47,827 nt of DNA. Source: Acetobacteraceae bacterium. Its GTDB lineage: Bacteria; Pseudomonadota; Alphaproteobacteria; Acetobacterales; Acetobacteraceae. A program made the position numbers and the translations under genes. The notes beneath the pieces are model-generated. The model was not told the DNA's origin. It was given only the letters and a program-made list of their open reading frames with translations, and searched no databases. The DNA lies in the NCBI GenBank assembly GCA_009693795.1, contig SHWN01000002.1, forward strand, positions 1 to 47,827. The letters are read 5' to 3'. Positions within the stretch are counted from its first letter, which is position 1. Each line of letters begins with the position of its first letter. Of the stretch, positions 1 through 8,422 are shown one piece after another.

Positions 1-640
1 CATAGCGCGAGGCCAGGGGCGAAGATTTCGTCGCCCCGCCGGACCGACCGGCGCGCTGGTCGGTCCGGCAGAGGTGATGCCGGCAGCATTGGCCGGTGCG
101 TGATCGTGATAGAGCGACTGCGCGACATGCAGGATTTTGTCCCGCGTGACACCTTGCGTGGCACACCTATCGAACAAAAAACGAAAATTGCGCGGATCGG
201 GTTTGTAGGAGCCAATATCCTCAGCCGTGTGGATGGCATCGAAGATGCCGCCAAGACGGCGATTGCTGCCGGCGAAACTCGTGCGGCCCACATTGGAGAG
301 AATGATGAGTTTGAATGTCTTTCCCAGTTCCCCCACCGCGGCGGCCGAACGGTCAGTCGGGAATGGACCCGTCAAACGCGGTGTTTTCCACCGCCGTGCT
401 GGGCACGCCCCATTCCTGGGCCAGTGCAGCATGGACATGGGTGAGGATCTCCGCATAGCGCATGGTCGGGGCCGCAGATTCCTTGGCGCTTTTGGCGCGG
501 GCGAAGTCGGCCGGAGCCCGCTCCGCCGCGATGCCGGCACGCGCCATCAATGGTGCCAAGGTCGCCAGCAGACCGGTCTCCTAGTCGATCAGGGTCCCGT
601 AACAGTCAAATGATAGAAATTTGAAGTCCGTCAGACGCAT
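1..640 (-). pseudogene. Broken haloacid dehalogenase type II (L-2-haloacid dehalogenase-like HAD), cut by window edge
   Basis: Reading from ATG at 640, the protein begins with the HAD nucleophile motif FDCYGTLID (Asp12), as in type II haloacid dehalogenases. Codon 20, where the family has Trp, is TAG (581-583). The frame stays recognisable to SIPD, then hits TGA at 353-355 where a conserved PDW Trp is expected, and a small indel there changes frame. Homology resumes in another frame with KLIILSNVGR, then IGSYKPDPRNF (the conserved Lys motif) and SLYHDHAPAN. A further frame change occurs near the C-terminus before the window ends. Several independent lesions make this a decayed gene. Family assignment comes from motif order; the substrate is unknown. 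Confidence 0.82.
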
Positions 641-752
641 TCTTGTCTCGTTTTCTGATTTGCCCGGCGAGTGAATATAGGATTAGGCTGACGCCGACAT
701 AACCACATCACTGCCTTATCACCGCCCAATGATCGAAAGAATGGAGGATATC

Positions 753-1901
753 ATGCACTATAAGAGGATATCGGCCGACTGCCATTTAGATATGCCCTGG
801 ATGCCACCGGAGCTGTTCACCTCCGAAGCGTCGCGGGACATGAAGGACCGGATGCCCTATGTCACCGATGGCCCGGATGGGCCGCAATGGGTGACCAAGA
901 AGGGGGCCCATTTCGGCCTGCTGAACGGTGTCGGCCCGGGGGGCGCCAAGCTGGTGCCGGGGCAGAACCGCCGCGTCGACATCATGGCCGAGACCGGCAT
1001 GTTCGCCGACGGCAAGAAAGGCATCCAGCGCCCGTCCGACCCGCATCTGCGGTTGAAGGAAATGGAACGTGATGGCGTTGATGCGGAAGTGATCTTTGGC
1101 ATTCTCGGTTCCGCATCGAAGATGCAGGACAATGAAGCAGCCGCGGAAATGTTTAGAATTTATAACGACTGGCTGAAGGAATTCTGCAGCCATTATCCGG
1201 ACCGCCATATCGGCCTTGCCTGCATTCCCTATGGCGATATCGACAAGGCGGCGGAGGAAATCTACCGTACCGCGAAGCTCGGCCTGCGTGGCATCGAATT
1301 GTCCTGTTCGTGGGACATGGAGCCGATGTGGCATCCGTGCTGGGAGCCGGTGTGGAAAGCGATGCACGACATCCAGATCCCGCTGCATTTCCACACGTTC
1401 CCGACCATCAACCCGAAGGCCCGAGAAATGGCCAAGGGGCTGACCGGGCGCGCTGCCTTGTTTACCGGCGTGTCATCGTTCCAGATGGGGCTGATCCACA
1501 TCATCGCCGGCATGATGGGCGCTGGTGTGTTCGAGCGTTATCCGAACCTGCGCGTATCTTTTGGTGAAAGCGGCATCGGCTGGATCCCCTACGCGCTCGA
1601 TCGGATGGATTTTGAGTTCGAGGATCGCTTCCGCGACCTGATGAAGTTAAAGCCTAGCGAATACTGGCAGCGCCAATGCAAGGCGACTTTCCAGTACGAC
1701 GTGATCGGACCGAAGCTGATCGGCACCAATAATCTGATGACGGTAGACACGTTGATGTGGGGTTCCGACTACCCGCACACTGACGGCATCTGGCCGGAAT
1801 CCACCAAATATATCGAACAACAATTCGCGGGCCTGTCCGCCGACGACATCCACAAGATCACCTGCGAAAATGCGGCGAAATTCTACAACCTGACGAATTG
1901 A
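753..1901 (+). CDS. Amidohydrolase family protein (amidohydrolase_2, TIM barrel)
   Basis: A 382-residue metal-dependent hydrolase or decarboxylase of the amidohydrolase_2 superfamily (ACMSD/LigW-like fold). The N-terminal SADCHLDMP holds the His/Asp metal-binding signature. Further ligand regions are LHFHTF in the middle, FGESGIGWIPYALDRMD, and near the end WGSDYPHTDG with the catalytic Asp. An in-frame ATG lies upstream at 729, but GGAGGA at 743-748 sits five bases before ATG 753, so 753 is preferred. The gene stands alone between a decayed dehalogenase and a tiny ORF. Family members act on aromatic acids or acyl compounds; the substrate cannot be read from the sequence. Confidence 0.85.
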   Translation: MHYKRISADCHLDMPWMPPELFTSEASRDMKDRMPYVTDGPDGPQWVTKKGAHFGLLNGVGPGGAKLVPGQNRRVDIMAETGMFADGKKGIQRPSDPHLRLKEMERDGVDAEVIFGILGSASKMQDNEAAAEMFRIYNDWLKEFCSHYPDRHIGLACIPYGDIDKAAEEIYRTAKLGLRGIELSCSWDMEPMWHPCWEPVWKAMHDIQIPLHFHTFPTINPKAREMAKGLTGRAALFTGVSSFQMGLIHIIAGMMGAGVFERYPNLRVSFGESGIGWIPYALDRMDFEFEDRFRDLMKLKPSEYWQRQCKATFQYDVIGPKLIGTNNLMTVDTLMWGSDYPHTDGIWPESTKYIEQQFAGLSADDIHKITCENAAKFYNLTN

Positions 1902-1981
1902 TTTGGAGAATCGCCTCCGGATACGGTTTTGCTTGCATCGACGCGATGAGACCCGCAAGCTGGACTCCTCGAAACCAATTG

Positions 1982-1996
1982 AAAGGAGGTGATCCA
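1982..1996 (+). promoter_or_regulatory. Extended Shine-Dalgarno, full complement of the 16S rRNA 3' tail
   Basis: AAAGGAGGTGATCCA is the uninterrupted reverse complement of the canonical 16S rRNA 3' end (TGGATCACCTCCTTT). Ordinary sites in this window pair over 4-6 bases. It lies directly before the GTG at 1997, with the GGAGG core about 8 bases from the start, so the geometry is that of a working ribosome binding site. Confidence 0.8.
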
Positions 1997-2083
1997 GTGT
2001 CTCATTGTTTGACGTCGGCATCGGCTGCCACGAGCGTGATTGTGGCGTGGATTTCCATCACCTGTTTGCGGGTGGCGGTGTAG
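1997..2083 (+). CDS. 28-residue hydrophobic mini-protein or leader peptide with extreme RBS
   Basis: GTG-initiated ORF of 28 codons ending in TAG. The product starts (M)SHCLTSASAATS and ends with a hydrophobic, membrane-segment-like half containing VIVAWISITCL. The reason to call it is the 15-base perfect Shine-Dalgarno placed correctly before the GTG, and the strong intrinsic terminator 40 bases downstream, which together make a compact transcription/translation unit. It starts 95 bases after the amidohydrolase stop, so it could be cotranscribed with it or have its own promoter; no clear promoter was seen. I do not recognise the peptide. It could be a translated small protein, or a leader or ribosome-trapping element where the act of translation matters. 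Confidence 0.55.
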   Translation: MSHCLTSASAATSVIVAWISITCLRVAV

Positions 2084-2121
2084 TCCGGCCCGCCTCCGGC
2101 AGCGCTGCCGGCCGATAATGC

Positions 2122-2158
2122 GAAAGCCCCGGGGGCATCCCCCGGGGCTTTCTTTATT
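2122..2158 (+). terminator. Strong intrinsic terminator after the mini-ORF
   Basis: A perfect 14-bp stem (2122-2135 with 2139-2152) with a CAT loop is followed by TTTATTT on the plus strand. It ends the plus-strand unit. The complementary strand has GAAAG after the stem, so it may also weakly stop the convergent nitroreductase transcript. A second 16-base palindrome, ccggcagcgctgccgg, lies just upstream near 2095-2110. Confidence 0.85.
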
Positions 2159-2196
2159 TGGGCGTCCTGAGGGAGGTCGTCCCTTGGGGGGCTATT

Positions 2197-3036
2197 CTAT
2201 TTCAGCGGGAAGCCGAGGGACCGCAGCCAGCCGACCATTTGATGGCGCCCGCTCAGGCCCGCCAGTTTGGCGGCGCGGCCCATCAGGCGTTCGGTCCAGG
2301 TGCCGGCCGCCATTTCGTTGCGTTTGGAGAATTCCAGCAGCACCGCATCATATTCCTCGCGATTCTTGGTCTCATTGCCGACATTATAGGTGTCGTGGCT
2401 GAGGATGACGGATTGCGGCAGGCGCGGCTTTACTTCCGTTTTCGCTTCCGGCTTGGCGTAGCCAATGCAGTGGCCAAACACGCCCACCACGCCCTGGGGC
2501 AGCTTCAGTAATTCTGCCACGCGTTGCGGGTTGTTGCGCAGCGCGCCGATATAGACATTTGCCAGACCGAGGGATTCCGCCGCGACGGACGCATTTTGCG
2601 CCGCCAGGGCGGCGTCGATCGCGGCGACGAGAAAGGTTTCGAACCAGGGCAGCGCCTCGAACTCTATCTTTACATCGTCGCTGATCCGGCCCAGGCGGGA
2701 GACATCGGCCAGCCAAACCAGGAAGATCGGGCATTCGACGATATGCTGCTGCTTATTGGCGATCTGGGCGATTTCCGCCTTCACCACTGGGTCCCTCACC
2801 ACCATCACCGACCAGGTTTGCAAGTTGGAACTGGTGGCCGCCGATTGCGCCGCTGCGATCAGAGTTTCTAACGTGCCTTCCGGCACCGGATCGGTCAGAA
2901 AGCCACGGGTGGAGCGGTGATCGAGCAGGCAGGCAATCACATCGTTCCACGGACCCGCCGCCGGGATGAAATTTTCACCATAGCGCTGCGCCAGGGCATC
3001 ACGCTTGGTATTGGCCGAGCTGGTATTGGCATCCAC
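2197..3036 (-). CDS. Nitroreductase family oxidoreductase
   Basis: A 279-residue FMN-dependent NAD(P)H oxidoreductase of the nitroreductase fold. The N-terminal core has RSTRGF, the FMN-phosphate Arg region, and SAATSSNLQTWSVMVVRDP, the segment stacking on flavin. Near residues 175-200 is NVYIGALRNNP followed by the glycine-rich GVFGHCIGYA. The length matches the longer NfsA-like members. Start is GTG at 3036 with AGGA about eight bases upstream; the next in-frame candidates would cut into the N-terminal helix. It faces the plus-strand mini-ORF terminator tail to tail. The physiological electron acceptor cannot be inferred. Confidence 0.88.
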   Translation of the reverse strand: MDANTSSANTKRDALAQRYGENFIPAAGPWNDVIACLLDHRSTRGFLTDPVPEGTLETLIAAAQSAATSSNLQTWSVMVVRDPVVKAEIAQIANKQQHIVECPIFLVWLADVSRLGRISDDVKIEFEALPWFETFLVAAIDAALAAQNASVAAESLGLANVYIGALRNNPQRVAELLKLPQGVVGVFGHCIGYAKPEAKTEVKPRLPQSVILSHDTYNVGNETKNREEYDAVLLEFSKRNEMAAGTWTERLMGRAAKLAGLSGRHQMVGWLRSLGFPLK

Positions 3037-3172
3037 GCCACAAATCCTTTCCGAAGATCGGCGCGCACTCTAGCGGCGGTTGCGTTGGCGGCAAGAGCGC
3101 GGGTGAGCGGAAGGTTGGGGCTTTTCCGCCAATCGTCCTTTTGTCGACCCAGGTGCTGAAACCCAGCCCAGG

Positions 3173-4567
3173 TCAGCGGATCGGGGCGCGCCGTTTGTGC
3201 CAGTCAGTGGCGCGTTCATAGGCTTGGGCAACGCGGAGCACGGTCGCGTCAGCGAAATACCGACCGACAAACTGCACCGAGAGCGGCAGGCCGACGGACG
3301 AAAATCCGGCACACATGGCCAGCGCGGGGTGGCCGGTCACGTTGAAGGGCGTACGGGCCTGACGCGGATAGGTGCGCGATGTCTCGGCAAAATCATGAAT
3401 ATCGGAGGCTGGGTCCATGGAGCTGGCGCACATTAGAATGTCATGATCGCGCAAGGCATCATTGACGGCGGCGATCATGCTCAGGCGGCGGCGCTGGGCA
3501 TTGATGTAATCGCCCGCGGGGATGAAGGCGCCAGGCATCAGGCGCTGGCGAGACAATTCACCATAATTCTGCGGTTGCTCGCGCAGCCATTTGGCATGGA
3601 TCGCCCAGGCTTCCGATGTCAGGATCACGCGGTTGACGGCAGAAAATTCGTCGAGGCTTGGCAGCGTGATCGTGCGTACCGACGCCCCCTCGGCTTCCAG
3701 TACGCGTTCGGCGATCTCCAGTGCGGCGGTGACTTCCAAATGGGCGGGCATGTCCGTTTCGTGGAAATGGCGGATGAAGCCAATACGCAGCCCGCGCACG
3801 CCATGCCCGAGCTCGCGGCCGAAGTTTTGTGCCTTGGTGGCGGCGCTACCAGGATCGGCGGGATCATGCCCGGCGATCACGTCCAGCAAGGTGGCGTTAT
3901 CGGCGACAGTGCGTGTCATCGGCCCGACATGGTCCAGGGTGAAGGACAGCGGAAACACACCTCGGCGGGAGACCAGGCCGTATGTCGGCTTCAGCCCGAC
4001 AATGCCGCAGGCGCTGGCCGGATTGCGCACCGAGCCGCCGGTATCCGACCCCAGCGCCAATGGAAACTGCCCGGAGGCAAGGCCCGCGCCGGACCCGGAC
4101 GACGAACCACCCGGATGGTGATCGGGGTTCCACGGATTGCGCGCCGCCGGCCAGGGCAGATCGTGGCTAGGCCCGCCAATGGCGAATTCATGCGTTGCGA
4201 GCTTTCCCATAATGATAGCGCCGGCACCGCGCAATTTGCCGGTTACCACCGCATCGGCGCTGGCGATATTGTCGATCAGCACGCGCGAATGCGCCGTGGT
4301 GGGCAGGTTGGCGACATCGATGATGTCTTTCAGCCCCACTGGCACGCCATGCAGCTTGCCACGTGTGCGCCCGGCCATGATTTCTGCTTCCGCCGCGCGC
4401 GCGGAGGCGAGTGCGCCTTCTGGGTCGATGCGGATGAAGGCGTGCAGCTTTGGTTGCAGTTTTTCGATGCGTGCCAGCAACGCCTGGGTCAGTTCCACGG
4501 GCGAAAGTGTTTTGGCGGCATAGGCGGCGGCGATATCGGCGGCGGAGAGCCAGTGCAGGTCGGTCAT
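3173..4567 (-). CDS. Amidase (amidase signature family, AtzE/GatA-like)
   Basis: A 464-residue amidase-signature enzyme. The Ser-cisSer-Lys triad is visible: Lys80 in VPVGLKDIID, the cis-Ser around residue 155 in PGGSSSGSG, and the nucleophile Ser179 in SDTGGSVRNP. GLKPTYG follows, as in GatA and AtzE. The frame is open further upstream, but GGGGG at 4575-4579 gives the right spacing only for ATG 4567. The gene starts 14 bases after a small AtzG-like gene, the organisation seen for amidases that work with a GatC-like helper. It hydrolyses an amide, carbamate or ureido bond; the exact substrate is unknown. Confidence 0.88.
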   Translation of the reverse strand: MTDLHWLSAADIAAAYAAKTLSPVELTQALLARIEKLQPKLHAFIRIDPEGALASARAAEAEIMAGRTRGKLHGVPVGLKDIIDVANLPTTAHSRVLIDNIASADAVVTGKLRGAGAIIMGKLATHEFAIGGPSHDLPWPAARNPWNPDHHPGGSSSGSGAGLASGQFPLALGSDTGGSVRNPASACGIVGLKPTYGLVSRRGVFPLSFTLDHVGPMTRTVADNATLLDVIAGHDPADPGSAATKAQNFGRELGHGVRGLRIGFIRHFHETDMPAHLEVTAALEIAERVLEAEGASVRTITLPSLDEFSAVNRVILTSEAWAIHAKWLREQPQNYGELSRQRLMPGAFIPAGDYINAQRRRLSMIAAVNDALRDHDILMCASSMDPASDIHDFAETSRTYPRQARTPFNVTGHPALAMCAGFSSVGLPLSVQFVGRYFADATVLRVAQAYERATDWHKRRAPIR

Positions 4568-4581
4568 GTACATTGCCCCCG

Positions 4582-4764
4582 TTACAATTCTGGACCGGCC
4601 TGCATCGGCGGCCAGGGTTCGGCGCGTGGATCGGCGGGTTCGGGGATGGCGCCGGCGGTGCGCAGCGCCTGCTCGGCGGCGGCGCGGACGTCGTCGGGGT
4701 AAGCGGCGAAGGTTCTTTCCAGACCCGATGCCCGGATCAAGGCACGGAATAATTCTTCGTCCAT
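4582..4764 (-). CDS. AtzG-like small protein (DUF4089), amidase partner
   Basis: A 60-residue acidic, helical protein beginning MDEELFRALIRASGL, with a C-terminal Pro-rich tail (IPEPADPRAEPWPP). Size, composition and position directly before an amidase gene match the DUF4089/AtzG group, which are GatC-like subunits: in the AtzE-AtzG complex the small partner wraps the amidase. GGGGAG about eight bases upstream supports the ATG at 4764. It probably forms a two-gene operon with the amidase. Family assignment is by recalled similarity and context. Confidence 0.72.
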   Translation of the reverse strand: MDEELFRALIRASGLERTFAAYPDDVRAAAEQALRTAGAIPEPADPRAEPWPPMQAGPEL

Positions 4765-4826
4765 CTTTCATCTCCCCGATGCGGTGGTGGCCATGCTGCC
4801 TAATGCCGGGGAGCAGGGGAAGAGGC

Positions 4827-4866
4827 AAAAAAAAGGGCGGCACATCGGTGATCCGACGTGCCGCCC
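4827..4866 (-). terminator. Intrinsic terminator of the dapF-mtaB-ftsY operon
   Basis: On the minus strand, GGGCGGCAC (4858-4866) pairs with GTGCCGCCC (4835-4843), with extra ATCGG/CCGAT pairing inside, followed by eight U (A-run 4827-4834). It lies 176 bases after the stop of the small membrane protein gene at 5042, leaving a long 3' untranslated stretch. Confidence 0.88.
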
Positions 4867-5041
4867 TGAGGTGTTGTGCGACCTCCGGGAAAGGGACGCA
4901 CGCATTCGGTGAGGAAACGGAAAACGGCAGGGAATGCCGCCGACCACGAGCGCAGTATGCCGATTAAATTATTACTAGAAAATTACTGAATTCCACGAAG
5001 CGCGTTAGTTCACGCGATTGGGGAGATTTTGTCAGGCAAAC
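4867..5041 (-). other. Long 3' UTR or possible small RNA region
   Basis: 175 bases between the membrane-protein stop and the terminator contain no credible ORF. On the minus strand there is an AT-rich block (around 4965-4990) and a small inverted repeat, CGCGT/ACGCG (5001-5016). This could simply be the 3' UTR of the operon or a terminator-bearing small RNA processed from it. No consensus promoter was found. Confidence 0.3.
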
Positions 5042-5425
5042 TCACCGCCGGCGCCAATGCGTCATCACCGCGCGCCAGACCAGAGCGACGCCGAACAGCA
5101 CAAACAGTGCTGGCAGCAGTGCAAAAGGTGCCGAGGCTACGCCCCAAAGGCCACCGGCTAGAAACAACAAGCCGAACAGCATGGCCATGCCGGAGATTTT
5201 CAGATCGTGCATGCCTTGGAAGATGGCTTCGCCCAGGAAGATCGCACCCAAGCCGACCATGCCCCAGTAGCCGCCGAGACTGGCGAACCAGGTCAGGCCC
5301 AGCCAGACGAAAATCAATCCCCAGGTGGCAGTTTCCACCTGGCGGGACAGCCGGTTCGCTGCCTGGGCGTCCAGCAGCGGTCGCAAGGGCTCATACGACG
5401 ATGGCGGGGATGGGGGAAGGGTCAT
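5042..5425 (-). CDS. Small integral membrane protein of unknown function
   Basis: A 127-residue protein with a Pro/Ser-rich cytoplasmic-looking N-terminus and four predicted membrane segments (ATWGLIFVWLGLTWFASLGG, then GMVGLGAIFLGEAIF, MAMLFGLLFLAGGLW and LLPALFVLFGVALVW), ending in HWRRR. It starts 11 bases after the ftsY stop and precedes the operon terminator, so it is the last gene of the dapF operon. I do not recognise a domain. Its position after the SRP receptor is suggestive only of membrane biology. Confidence 0.78.
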   Translation of the reverse strand: MTLPPSPPSSYEPLRPLLDAQAANRLSRQVETATWGLIFVWLGLTWFASLGGYWGMVGLGAIFLGEAIFQGMHDLKISGMAMLFGLLFLAGGLWGVASAPFALLPALFVLFGVALVWRAVMTHWRRR

Positions 5426-5436
5426 CGTTCGGTACC

Positions 5437-6360
5437 TTATGCTGCGCCGACCAGGGAGCGGGCAAAATCGCGCGCGTCAAATGGCCTTAAATCACCGGCT
5501 TGTTCGCCCACGCCCACGGCATGGATGGGAATAGAAAAAATCTCTGCCAGGGCCACCACGATGCCGCCGCGCGCCGAGCCGTCAAGCTTGGTGACGATCA
5601 ACCCGGTCACGTCCACCATCTCCTTGAAGACTTTTACTTGTTGAATGGCGTTCTGCCCGGTGGTGGCATCCAGCACCAGCAGCACGGAATGCGGCGCGGT
5701 GGGGTCTTTTTTCTTCAGCACGCGCATGATTTTGCGCAACTCCTCCATCAGGGTGGCCTTGTTGTGCAGACGCCCGGCGGTGTCGATCAAGAGGACATCG
5801 GCGCCGGCCGCCTGGGCGCGCGTCAGGCCATCAAACGCCAGGCCGGCGGCATCGGCATTCTGCGGCGCGGTGATGACCTCGGCCTGTGTGCGCTGGCCCC
5901 AGATTTGTAGTTGTTCGACTGCCGCCGCACGGAATGTATCGCCGGCCACCAGCATCGGGATGAGGCCGGATTCGCGATATTGTTGCGCCAGCTTGCCGAT
6001 AGTGGTGGTTTTCCCCGTGCCATTCACGCCGACCACCAGCACCACATGCGGCTTATGCGAGCGTTCGATCACCAAAGGCTGCGCAACGGGTTCCAGAATC
6101 GCGGCAATTTCGCTGGCCAGTGTTTCGCGGATTTCCTCGTCCGTCACTTCCTTGCCGAAGCGCGTGCGGCGAAAATTTCCGATGATGTGCGCCGCCACCG
6201 CAGCACCCAGGTCCGCACTGACCAGAATATCCTCGAGCTCCTCCAGCGCCGCGTCATCGAGACGACGCTTCTTGAAGATGGCGTTGATGCTTTCGGTGAT
6301 TTTTTGGGTGGATCGCGCCAGGCCTTCCTTCAGCCGCGCAAAAAATGCGCCCAGTGCCAT
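5437..6360 (-). CDS. ftsY: Signal recognition particle receptor FtsY
   Basis: A 307-residue SRP-type GTPase that docks ribosome-SRP complexes at the inner membrane for cotranslational insertion. An N-domain helical bundle (about 1-95) is followed by the G domain: P-loop GVNGTGKTTT (111-120), DTFRAAAVEQ (141-150), DTAGR (193-197), TKLDGSARGG (257-266) and the C-terminal GVGEQAGDLRPFD closing motif. The long acidic A domain of E. coli FtsY is absent; only a short amphipathic N-terminus precedes the N domain, as is usual in alphaproteobacteria. Its ATG overlaps the mtaB stop by one base (TGATG), indicating translational coupling. Confidence 0.98.
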   Translation of the reverse strand: MALGAFFARLKEGLARSTQKITESINAIFKKRRLDDAALEELEDILVSADLGAAVAAHIIGNFRRTRFGKEVTDEEIRETLASEIAAILEPVAQPLVIERSHKPHVVLVVGVNGTGKTTTIGKLAQQYRESGLIPMLVAGDTFRAAAVEQLQIWGQRTQAEVITAPQNADAAGLAFDGLTRAQAAGADVLLIDTAGRLHNKATLMEELRKIMRVLKKKDPTAPHSVLLVLDATTGQNAIQQVKVFKEMVDVTGLIVTKLDGSARGGIVVALAEIFSIPIHAVGVGEQAGDLRPFDARDFARSLVGAA

Positions 6361-7589
6361 CAGACAGGTTCCGCCAAAATATATTTTTCGTGGGCTTCGA
6401 TCACACGCGCGCGCAGCAGCCGGGCCGTATCCACGGGTATGGTCAGGCGCACCGCGACAAAATGTTCCGAATGGCCCGTGATTTCGGTTTCAGTCAGGAG
6501 ATTGATCACGCGGCCAGTTTGCGCGGCATGGAACGCGGTGGCGTTGATCTGCCCCGCCGCGCGCAATCGGGCGGCGCGCTCCTTGCGCAGGCTCACGCTG
6601 ACCGCTGGCATGCGTGCGGCTGGCGTGCCGGGGCGCTCGCTATAGGGGAACACATGCAGGAACGGTATTTTTTCGCTGCGCATGAATGCCAAGGTCTCGT
6701 CGAACAAGGTGTCGGTCTCGGTGGGGAAACCGGCAATGACATCGGCGCCAATGGCAATGCCTGGCCGCAAATCGCGCGCGCGCGCGATTACAGCGCGCGC
6801 ATCGGCGGTTAAATGCCGCCGCTTCATGCGCTTCAGGATCAGATCGGACCCGGCCTGCAGAGATAGATGCAGATGCGGCATCAGCCTTGGTTCATCGGCC
6901 AGCAGGCGCCACAGATCCTCATCGATTGCGGCGGGATCTATGGAGGAAAGCCGCAAGCGAGAAAGTTCCGGCACCTGGGCCAAAAGCCGGCGGCACATTT
7001 GCCCCAATCCGGGCCGTCCCGGCAGATCGGCACCGTAACTGGCAATATCAACGCCGGTCAGCACCATTTCCTGATAGCCCGCCACCACCAGCGCGCGCAC
7101 CTGCTCGACGATCACACCGATAGGGACAGATCGGTTCGGCCCACGCCCGAAGGGGATGATACAAAAAGTACAGCGATGATCACAGCCTTGCTGCACCTGG
7201 ACGAAAGCACGCGCGCGTCCGGCAAAATCCGTCACCAGATGCGGGACGGTTTCCCGGGCTGCCATGATATCGGACACCGCTGACCCGGCCCCCGATAACC
7301 AGCTTGCCGCCTTTAACTTTTCTTCATTGCCCAAGACGCGTGCTACGCCGGGCAATGCCTGCCAGCGCGCCGGATCGATTTGCACAGCGCAGCCCGTGAC
7401 AATAATTTGCGCGTCGGGATGCTCCCGATGCGCCTTGCGAATGGCCTGGCGTGCCTGACGTTCGGCCTCCCCCGTGACGGCGCAGGTATTGACGATGATG
7501 GTTTGCGCGAGGCCGGAGGTATGCGCGCGCATTACCTCGCTCTCATAGGCGTTCAGCCGACAGCCAAAGGTTAGAATTTCAGCACTCAT
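6360..7589 (-). CDS. mtaB: tRNA t6A37 methylthiotransferase MtaB
   Basis: A 409-residue radical-SAM methylthiotransferase that adds a methylthio group to t6A37 of ANN-decoding tRNAs. The N-terminal UPF0004 domain carries three cluster cysteines (Cys10 in TFGCRLN, Cys36 in [10 protein letters not shown], Cys67 in VTGCAVQ). The radical-SAM cluster is CDHRCTFC (Cys136, Cys140, Cys143), and a C-terminal TRAM-like segment follows residue 355. The [10 protein letters not shown] start is typical of MtaB rather than MiaB or RimO. The frame is open upstream, but ATG 7589 overlaps the dapF stop (ATGA), which fixes the start. Confidence 0.95.
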   Translation of the reverse strand: MSAEILTFGCRLNAYESEVMRAHTSGLAQTIIVNTCAVTGEAERQARQAIRKAHREHPDAQIIVTGCAVQIDPARWQALPGVARVLGNEEKLKAASWLSGAGSAVSDIMAARETVPHLVTDFAGRARAFVQVQQGCDHRCTFCIIPFGRGPNRSVPIGVIVEQVRALVVAGYQEMVLTGVDIASYGADLPGRPGLGQMCRRLLAQVPELSRLRLSSIDPAAIDEDLWRLLADEPRLMPHLHLSLQAGSDLILKRMKRRHLTADARAVIARARDLRPGIAIGADVIAGFPTETDTLFDETLAFMRSEKIPFLHVFPYSERPGTPAARMPAVSVSLRKERAARLRAAGQINATAFHAAQTGRVINLLTETEITGHSEHFVAVRLTIPVDTARLLRARVIEAHEKYILAEPV

Positions 7590-8422
7590 GAGGGGTCGTC
7601 CGAAAATTCCAGCATGCCGGTGAAACTGGTCGCGACCGGCCCGGTCATCAGCACGTGATCGTCCTCGCGCAAGGCCAGTTCTAGCACGCCGCCATCGGCG
7701 ATGATTGTCGTGCGTCGTCCTACCAATCCGCGCCGATGCGCGTTCACCATCGCCGCGCAGGCGCCGGAGCCGCAGGCCAAGGTGAGCCCCGCGCCGCGCT
7801 CCCACACGCGCAGGCGGATTTCCCCCGGTGACAGCACGTGCGCGAAGCCGATATTTGCCCGGTCTGGGAAAATTGGATTTTTTTCCAGTGCCGGCCCGAT
7901 GGCAGAAATATCCAACGCCATCACGTCGGGGACAAAAAACGTCGCGTGAGGATTGCCCATGGAACAGGCCGCCGGGTCGGCCACAGATCCACATGCGAGA
8001 GGAAGATGCAGGGTGTCCATCGGGTGAGCCAGCGGGATTTGGTCCCATTCCAGCCGCGCCCGACCCATATCCACCCGCACCTGGCCATCTGACAAAATTT
8101 CGGTCGGCAAGTCGCCGGAAGTGGTGCGGATCACCAGCCGGCGTGCCCCGCTTTCGCCCGCCAGCAGGCTGGCCACGCAACGCGTCGCGTTGCCGCAGGC
8201 CCCAGCCTCGCTTCCATCGGGATTGCAAATACGTATAAATGCGTCCGCCCCTGCCTCGGGCGGGGAGATGAGAATGATCTGATCGCACCCCACGCCAAAA
8301 TGCCGATCCGCGATGGCAGCGGCACGCGCCGGCGTTAGGCCAAGCGTTCCCGCTCTCGCGTCAAGAATGACGAAATCATTGCCGCAGCCGTGCATTTTTC
8401 GGAATGGGACGTGCATCACCAT
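7586..8422 (-). CDS. dapF: Diaminopimelate epimerase DapF
   Basis: A 278-residue cofactor-independent racemase converting LL- to meso-diaminopimelate for lysine and peptidoglycan synthesis. The two half-site cysteines are in ACGNATRC (Cys76) and [10 protein letters not shown] (Cys217); [12 protein letters not shown] and GNPHATFFV are also present. Start is uncertain between ATG 8422 and ATG 8416; 8422 is chosen because of AGAG a few bases upstream. The conserved core begins at PFRKMHG, so the choice changes only two residues. First gene of the dapF-mtaB-ftsY operon. Confidence 0.96.
   Translation of the reverse strand: MVMHVPFRKMHGCGNDFVILDARAGTLGLTPARAAAIADRHFGVGCDQIILISPPEAGADAFIRICNPDGSEAGACGNATRCVASLLAGESGARRLVIRTTSGDLPTEILSDGQVRVDMGRARLEWDQIPLAHPMDTLHLPLACGSVADPAACSMGNPHATFFVPDVMALDISAIGPALEKNPIFPDRANIGFAHVLSPGEIRLRVWERGAGLTLACGSGACAAMVNAHRRGLVGRRTTIIADGGVLELALREDDHVLMTGPVATSFTGMLEFSDDPS

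Noticed and set aside
1982-1996. Antisense 16S rRNA fragment
   Set aside because: Only the 15-base 3' tail complement is present and it is placed as an RBS before a start codon; flanking rRNA sequence is absent.
3443-4702. 419-codon plus-strand ORF opposite the amidase
   Set aside because: It mirrors the amidase codons and is rich in residues typical of antisense GC-rich frames, with no recognisable motif.
7590-8288. Extension of mtaB across dapF
   Set aside because: The extension is an alternative frame of dapF; the MtaB start overlapping the dapF stop gives the exact family length.
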